NCBI RefSeq assembly: GCF_042685745.1
Contig: NZ_JBHUNT010000001.1
Location: forward strand, 5,518,001 to 5,582,000
Reading direction: 5' to 3'
DNA: 64,000 nt
Origin: Prauserella_A oleivorans
GTDB lineage: Bacteria > Actinomycetota > Actinomycetes > Mycobacteriales > Pseudonocardiaceae
Part shown: positions 61,152 to 64,000 of the stretch, piece by piece
Position numbering within the stretch: position 1 is the stretch's first letter
Layout of the letters: each line of letters opens with the position of its first letter
Made by a program: the position numbers and the translations under genes
Notes under the pieces: model-generated
Databases searched by the model: none
Told to the model about the DNA's origin: nothing
The model's input: only the letters and a program-made list of their open reading frames with translations

Positions 61152-61808
61152 CTAACCGAGACCGAGCACCTGCATCCGCTTGGAGTGAGCCTGCTGCAGC
61201 CGGCGGAACAACGCCGCGATCCCGGACAGGTCACCCGAGCCCGTGACGATGAGCTCGGCGAGGCCGTCGCGCTCGGCCACGATGTACTGGGCCTGCGTCA
61301 ACGCCTCACCGAGCAGGCGGCGTGCCCACAGGGCGAGCCGGTCGCGCTGCTTGGCGTCGGCCTCGATGGCCGCCGCGACTTCGCGCTCGGCGAACGCGGA
61401 GTGCCCGGTGTCCGCGAGGACGGTGAGCACCAGCTGCCGGGTGTCCTCGTCGAGCACCTGGGACAGCTCTCGGTACAGATCCGCGGCCAGGTTGTCGACG
61501 ACGTAGGCCTTGACCAGCGACTCCAGCCAGGTCCTCGGCGCGGTCGACTGCTGGAAGGCGTCGATGTGCCGCCGGAAGGGGTTCATCGCCTCCTCGACGG
61601 CGACGCCGTGTGCCGCCAGTTGTCGCGCCAGCATCTCGTAGTGCCCGATCTCGGCAGCCGCCATCGACGCCAGCGCAGCGCGGCCGGCGAGCGTCGGCGC
61701 GGACCGCGCGTCCTCGGCCAGCCGGTCGAACGCCGACAACTCGCTGTAGGCGAGCACCCCCATCAGGTCGACGACACCCGGGCTGATCTCTGCCTTCGCC
61801 TCACTCAC
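61152..61808 (-). CDS. Ferritin-like fold protein (MiaE-like)
   Basis: 218 residues from GTG 61808. Helical bundle with possible diiron ligands: AYSELSAFDRL near 22, MAAAEIGHYEMLARQL near 51 (ExxH), and LADTGHSAFAEREV near 133. Resembles the Rv3210c family related to MiaE tRNA hydroxylases; the second full ExxH is not obvious, so catalysis is uncertain. DUF3107 follows 44 nt downstream on the same strand. Confidence 0.85.
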   Translation of the reverse strand: MSEAKAEISPGVVDLMGVLAYSELSAFDRLAEDARSAPTLAGRAALASMAAAEIGHYEMLARQLAAHGVAVEEAMNPFRRHIDAFQQSTAPRTWLESLVKAYVVDNLAADLYRELSQVLDEDTRQLVLTVLADTGHSAFAEREVAAAIEADAKQRDRLALWARRLLGEALTQAQYIVAERDGLAELIVTGSGDLSGIAALFRRLQQAHSKRMQVLGLG

Positions 61809-62126
61809 GCGCTTCACCGTAGTTGAGCCGTTTCCGGGCCCGGGACCCGCCGGAGAGAGCAACGACACGTATCCGGTTGCGACCGCGGTCACCGAACTCG
61901 GAGCTGGACAAGGTAGACTTTGGACTGATAGTGAATTTTCACTTGCTCGTGTGCCGCCGCACGTCGGTGAATACCACGTGGGTGAGAAGCAATGTGCGTG
62001 CACGCCTCGGGGGTGTTCCCACGCAGGACGCGTTTCGCCTGGTCACGCCGCGAAACGAAGGGATCCGCGTGGTCGAGTACCGCGGAATGCCTGGCTTGCG
62101 CGCCGGTATGAGAGAGGCGATCGGAA
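61809..62126. promoter_or_regulatory. Gene-free leader of the DEAD-box helicase
   Basis: About 300 nt without a supported gene; a short frame (61823-62188) lacks coding bias. It must hold divergent promoters. On the plus strand TAGACT near 61914 is a candidate -10, giving a leader of roughly 200 nt or more before the helicase. Long leaders are known for cold-induced DEAD-box genes; no defined riboswitch is visible. Confidence 0.45.
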
Positions 62127-62222
62127 ATCGACCAGAACGTCAACCCCACCACCAATCCCAACGAACTGGAGCCCACCGAAACCCGTAGCGAGCCCGAGAC
62201 TCCCACTTTTGCCGAGTTCGGC

Positions 62223-63767
62223 GTGCGGCCCGAGATCGTCTCGGCGCTGCAGTCGGTGGGCATCGAACGGACCTTCGCGATCCAGGCCCTGACCCTCCCG
62301 CTCGCACTCAAGGGCGACGACGTCATCGGCCAGGCCCGCACCGGCATGGGCAAGACGCTCGGGTTCGGTGTGCCGCTGCTGCAGCGGCTGGACCTGCCCG
62401 GCGACGGCACCCCGCAGGCCCTGGTCGTCGTGCCGACCCGGGAACTGTGCCTGCAGGTGAGCGCCGACCTGACCGACGCCGCGAAGAACCTCGGCATCCG
62501 CATCGAGGCCATCTACGGCGGCCGCCCCTACGAGCCGCAGGTCGCGTCGCTGCGCAAGGGCGTCGACGTGATCGTGGGCACGCCGGGCCGGCTGCTCGAC
62601 CTGGCCGAACAGCGGCACCTGGTGCTCGGCAAGGTCCGCATGCTGGTGCTCGACGAAGCGGACGAGATGCTCGACCTGGGCTTCCTGCCCGACATCGAGC
62701 GCATCCTGCAGATGGTGCCCGACGAGCGGCAGACCATGCTGTTCTCGGCCACGATGCCCGGCCCGATCATCAACCTGGCCAGGACGTTCCTGCACCAGCC
62801 GACGCACATCCGGGCCGAGGAGAACGACGCGGGCGCCGTGCACGAGCGCACCACACAGTTCGTCTACCGGGCCCACTCCCTGGACAAGCCGGAGCTCATC
62901 GCCAAGGTGCTGCAGGCGAAGGACCGCGGCCTGACGATGATCTTCACCCGCACCAAGCGCACCGCGCAGAAGGTGGCCGACGACCTCGCCGAGCGCGGGT
63001 TCGCCGCGGCCGCCGTCCACGGTGACCTCGGCCAGGGCGCGCGGGAGCAGGCGCTGCGCGCGTTCCGCTCGGGCAAGGTGGACGTGCTGGTGGCCACCGA
63101 CGTCGCCGCGCGCGGCATCGACGTCGACGACGTTACCCACGTCATCAACTACCAGACGCCCGAGGACGAGAAGACCTACGTCCACCGCATCGGCCGCACG
63201 GGCCGCGCAGGCAAGACGGGTGTCGCCATCACACTGGTGGACTGGGACGAGATCCCGCGCTGGAAGCTGATCTCCGACGCACTCGGCCTCGACAAGCCCG
63301 AGCCGGTGGAGACCTACTCGACGTCGAAGCACCTGTTCACCGACCTCGGCGTTCCGGAGAACGCGACCGGACGGCTTCCGCTGGCCAAGCGCACGCGCGC
63401 CGGCCTGTCGGCCGAGCCGGAGGAGGACCTGGGCGGCAAGCGGCGCAACACCCGGTCGACGGAGTCGCCCCGGCGTTCGCGCAGCCGGTCCCGGCAGCGC
63501 ACGCGCGGTGGCCGCGACGTCAAGAGTGAGACGACGGGCGAGGCCGACCAGGGCGAGCAGTCCGCGTCCGGCGAAGGCACGCGCTCGCGCTCCCGCCGCC
63601 GCACCCGTGGCGGCTCGAAGCCCGCGAGCGAGGGCCACGCGGCCACCGCACCCTCGGAGAAGCACGACTCCCCCGCCGCGGAGGCCGCCGAGCGGCCCGC
63701 CCGGCGGCGGCGCAGGCGTCGCTCCGGGGTGTCCAACACGGCCGAAACGTCCGCGAGGGCAGACTGA
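62223..63767 (+). CDS. DEAD/DEAH-box RNA helicase (RhlE-like)
   Basis: 514 residues from GTG 62223. Helicase motifs: ARTGMGKTLGF (I), PTRELCLQV (Ia), TPGRLLDL (Ib), LVLDEADEMLD (II), FSATM (III), IFTRTKRTA (IV), ATDVAARGIDVDDVTHVINYQTP (V) and HRIGRTGRAG (VI). The C-terminal about 120 residues are Arg/Ser-rich and basic. The Q-motif needs the Phe encoded upstream of this GTG, and the frame is open back to 62112 (FAEFG and an acidic segment), but with only CTG (62166) or ATC (62127) as starts. True 5' end uncertain. Confidence 0.9.
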   Translation: MRPEIVSALQSVGIERTFAIQALTLPLALKGDDVIGQARTGMGKTLGFGVPLLQRLDLPGDGTPQALVVVPTRELCLQVSADLTDAAKNLGIRIEAIYGGRPYEPQVASLRKGVDVIVGTPGRLLDLAEQRHLVLGKVRMLVLDEADEMLDLGFLPDIERILQMVPDERQTMLFSATMPGPIINLARTFLHQPTHIRAEENDAGAVHERTTQFVYRAHSLDKPELIAKVLQAKDRGLTMIFTRTKRTAQKVADDLAERGFAAAAVHGDLGQGAREQALRAFRSGKVDVLVATDVAARGIDVDDVTHVINYQTPEDEKTYVHRIGRTGRAGKTGVAITLVDWDEIPRWKLISDALGLDKPEPVETYSTSKHLFTDLGVPENATGRLPLAKRTRAGLSAEPEEDLGGKRRNTRSTESPRRSRSRSRQRTRGGRDVKSETTGEADQGEQSASGEGTRSRSRRRTRGGSKPASEGHAATAPSEKHDSPAAEAAERPARRRRRRRSGVSNTAETSARAD

Positions 63768-63771
63768 GCAC

Positions 63772-64000
63772 GTGACTTCCTCCGGACGGCACCGCGACCA
63801 GGACACCGGTGATCGCGAGGGCGCCGCACCGCCCGTGGGCACCGAGGACGTGTTGAGCGACGCGGAGCCGGCACCGGAGGAGGACACGCGCGCGGCCGCG
63901 CCCGCCCGGGCGCGCCGCTCACCGTGGAACCGCCGCCGCGACCGGGTGATCGCCGCGCTGCTCGCGGTGGTCGCCGTCGCCGGGGCTCTGCTGGTGTGGG
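63772..64000 (+). CDS. Membrane protein, partial at right edge (Rv3212-like position)
   Basis: At least 76 residues from GTG 63772, 4 nt after the helicase stop. A polar acidic/basic head (1-55) with RRSPWNRRRDRV precedes the start of a membrane helix (VIAALLAVVAVAGALLVW), after which the window ends. By position it corresponds to mycobacterial Rv3212, a membrane protein of unknown function. Confidence 0.75.
   Translation, partial: MTSSGRHRDQDTGDREGAAPPVGTEDVLSDAEPAPEEDTRAAAPARARRSPWNRRRDRVIAALLAVVAVAGALLVW

Noticed and set aside
61823..62188. Small plus-strand gene ahead of the helicase
   Set aside because: Low coding bias and no motif; more likely leader sequence.

Overview
This window is chromosomal DNA from a high-GC actinomycete, most likely a member of the Pseudonocardiaceae (Amycolatopsis, Saccharomonospora or Prauserella-like). 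The evidence is very high GC with strong third-position bias, frequent GTG/TTG starts, many 4-nt ATGA/GTGA gene overlaps, actinobacterial families (SCO6745, DUF3107, DUF3152, TIGR02569, AdnAB, NnaR) and gene order that follows two mycobacterial chromosome blocks as I recall them (the Rv2228c-Rv2236c and Rv3200c-Rv3212 neighbourhoods). No tRNA, rRNA, integrase, transposase or CRISPR array was seen.

Layout. 1-5450 (minus): four genes of a compact type IV secretion-like apparatus (small pilin-like membrane peptide, PrgI/VirB3-like protein, VirB4-like ATPase, and a TrbL/VirB6-like polytopic protein that runs off the left edge). 5951-7536: two minus-strand enzymes or hypotheticals. 7666-8060: RNase P RNA. 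8096-15249: a block with RNase H/phosphatase, zinc-ribbon protein, Nif3-like protein, PtpA, fructosamine-kinase-like protein, SURF1, an M15-type peptidase and CobD. 15306-18978: NudC and a pair of M16 peptidases in one operon. 19093-23327: SDR, RDD, a frameshifted SpoIIM-family gene and a methyltransferase. 23385-28309: MoxR/DUF58/DUF4350/DUF4129/membrane-protein operon. 28442-31228: zinc metallopeptidase, a small membrane protein and a TrkA-domain K+ channel. 31435-37871: the AdnAB helicase-nuclease.

38045-52474 is a block lying between homologues of genes that I recall as adjacent in mycobacteria: alkyltransferase-like protein, iron-box-controlled siderophore-interacting protein, a HemD-like protein, a WYL regulator, then a complete assimilatory nitrate pathway (NasA, its FAD/[2Fe-2S] partner, NarK, NirB, NirD, the HemD-wHTH regulator NnaR, and a sirohydrochlorin chelatase supplying siroheme). 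52596-57838 returns to the conserved backbone (TIGR02569, MoeZ, DUF3152, hydrolase, TetR). 57780-60775 is a further insert (hydrolase, AurF-like diiron oxygenase, TetR, DUF4873) before DUF3107, a ferritin-like protein, a DEAD-box helicase and a membrane protein cut by the right edge.

The most unusual signals are the T4SS-like operon without obvious conjugation partners, a 21-nt-period repeat family at three separate intergenic sites, a 49-bp tandem triplication between adnB and the K+ channel, a C7 frameshift in the SpoIIM-family gene, and a DEAD-box helicase whose Q-motif lies upstream of its first conventional start codon.
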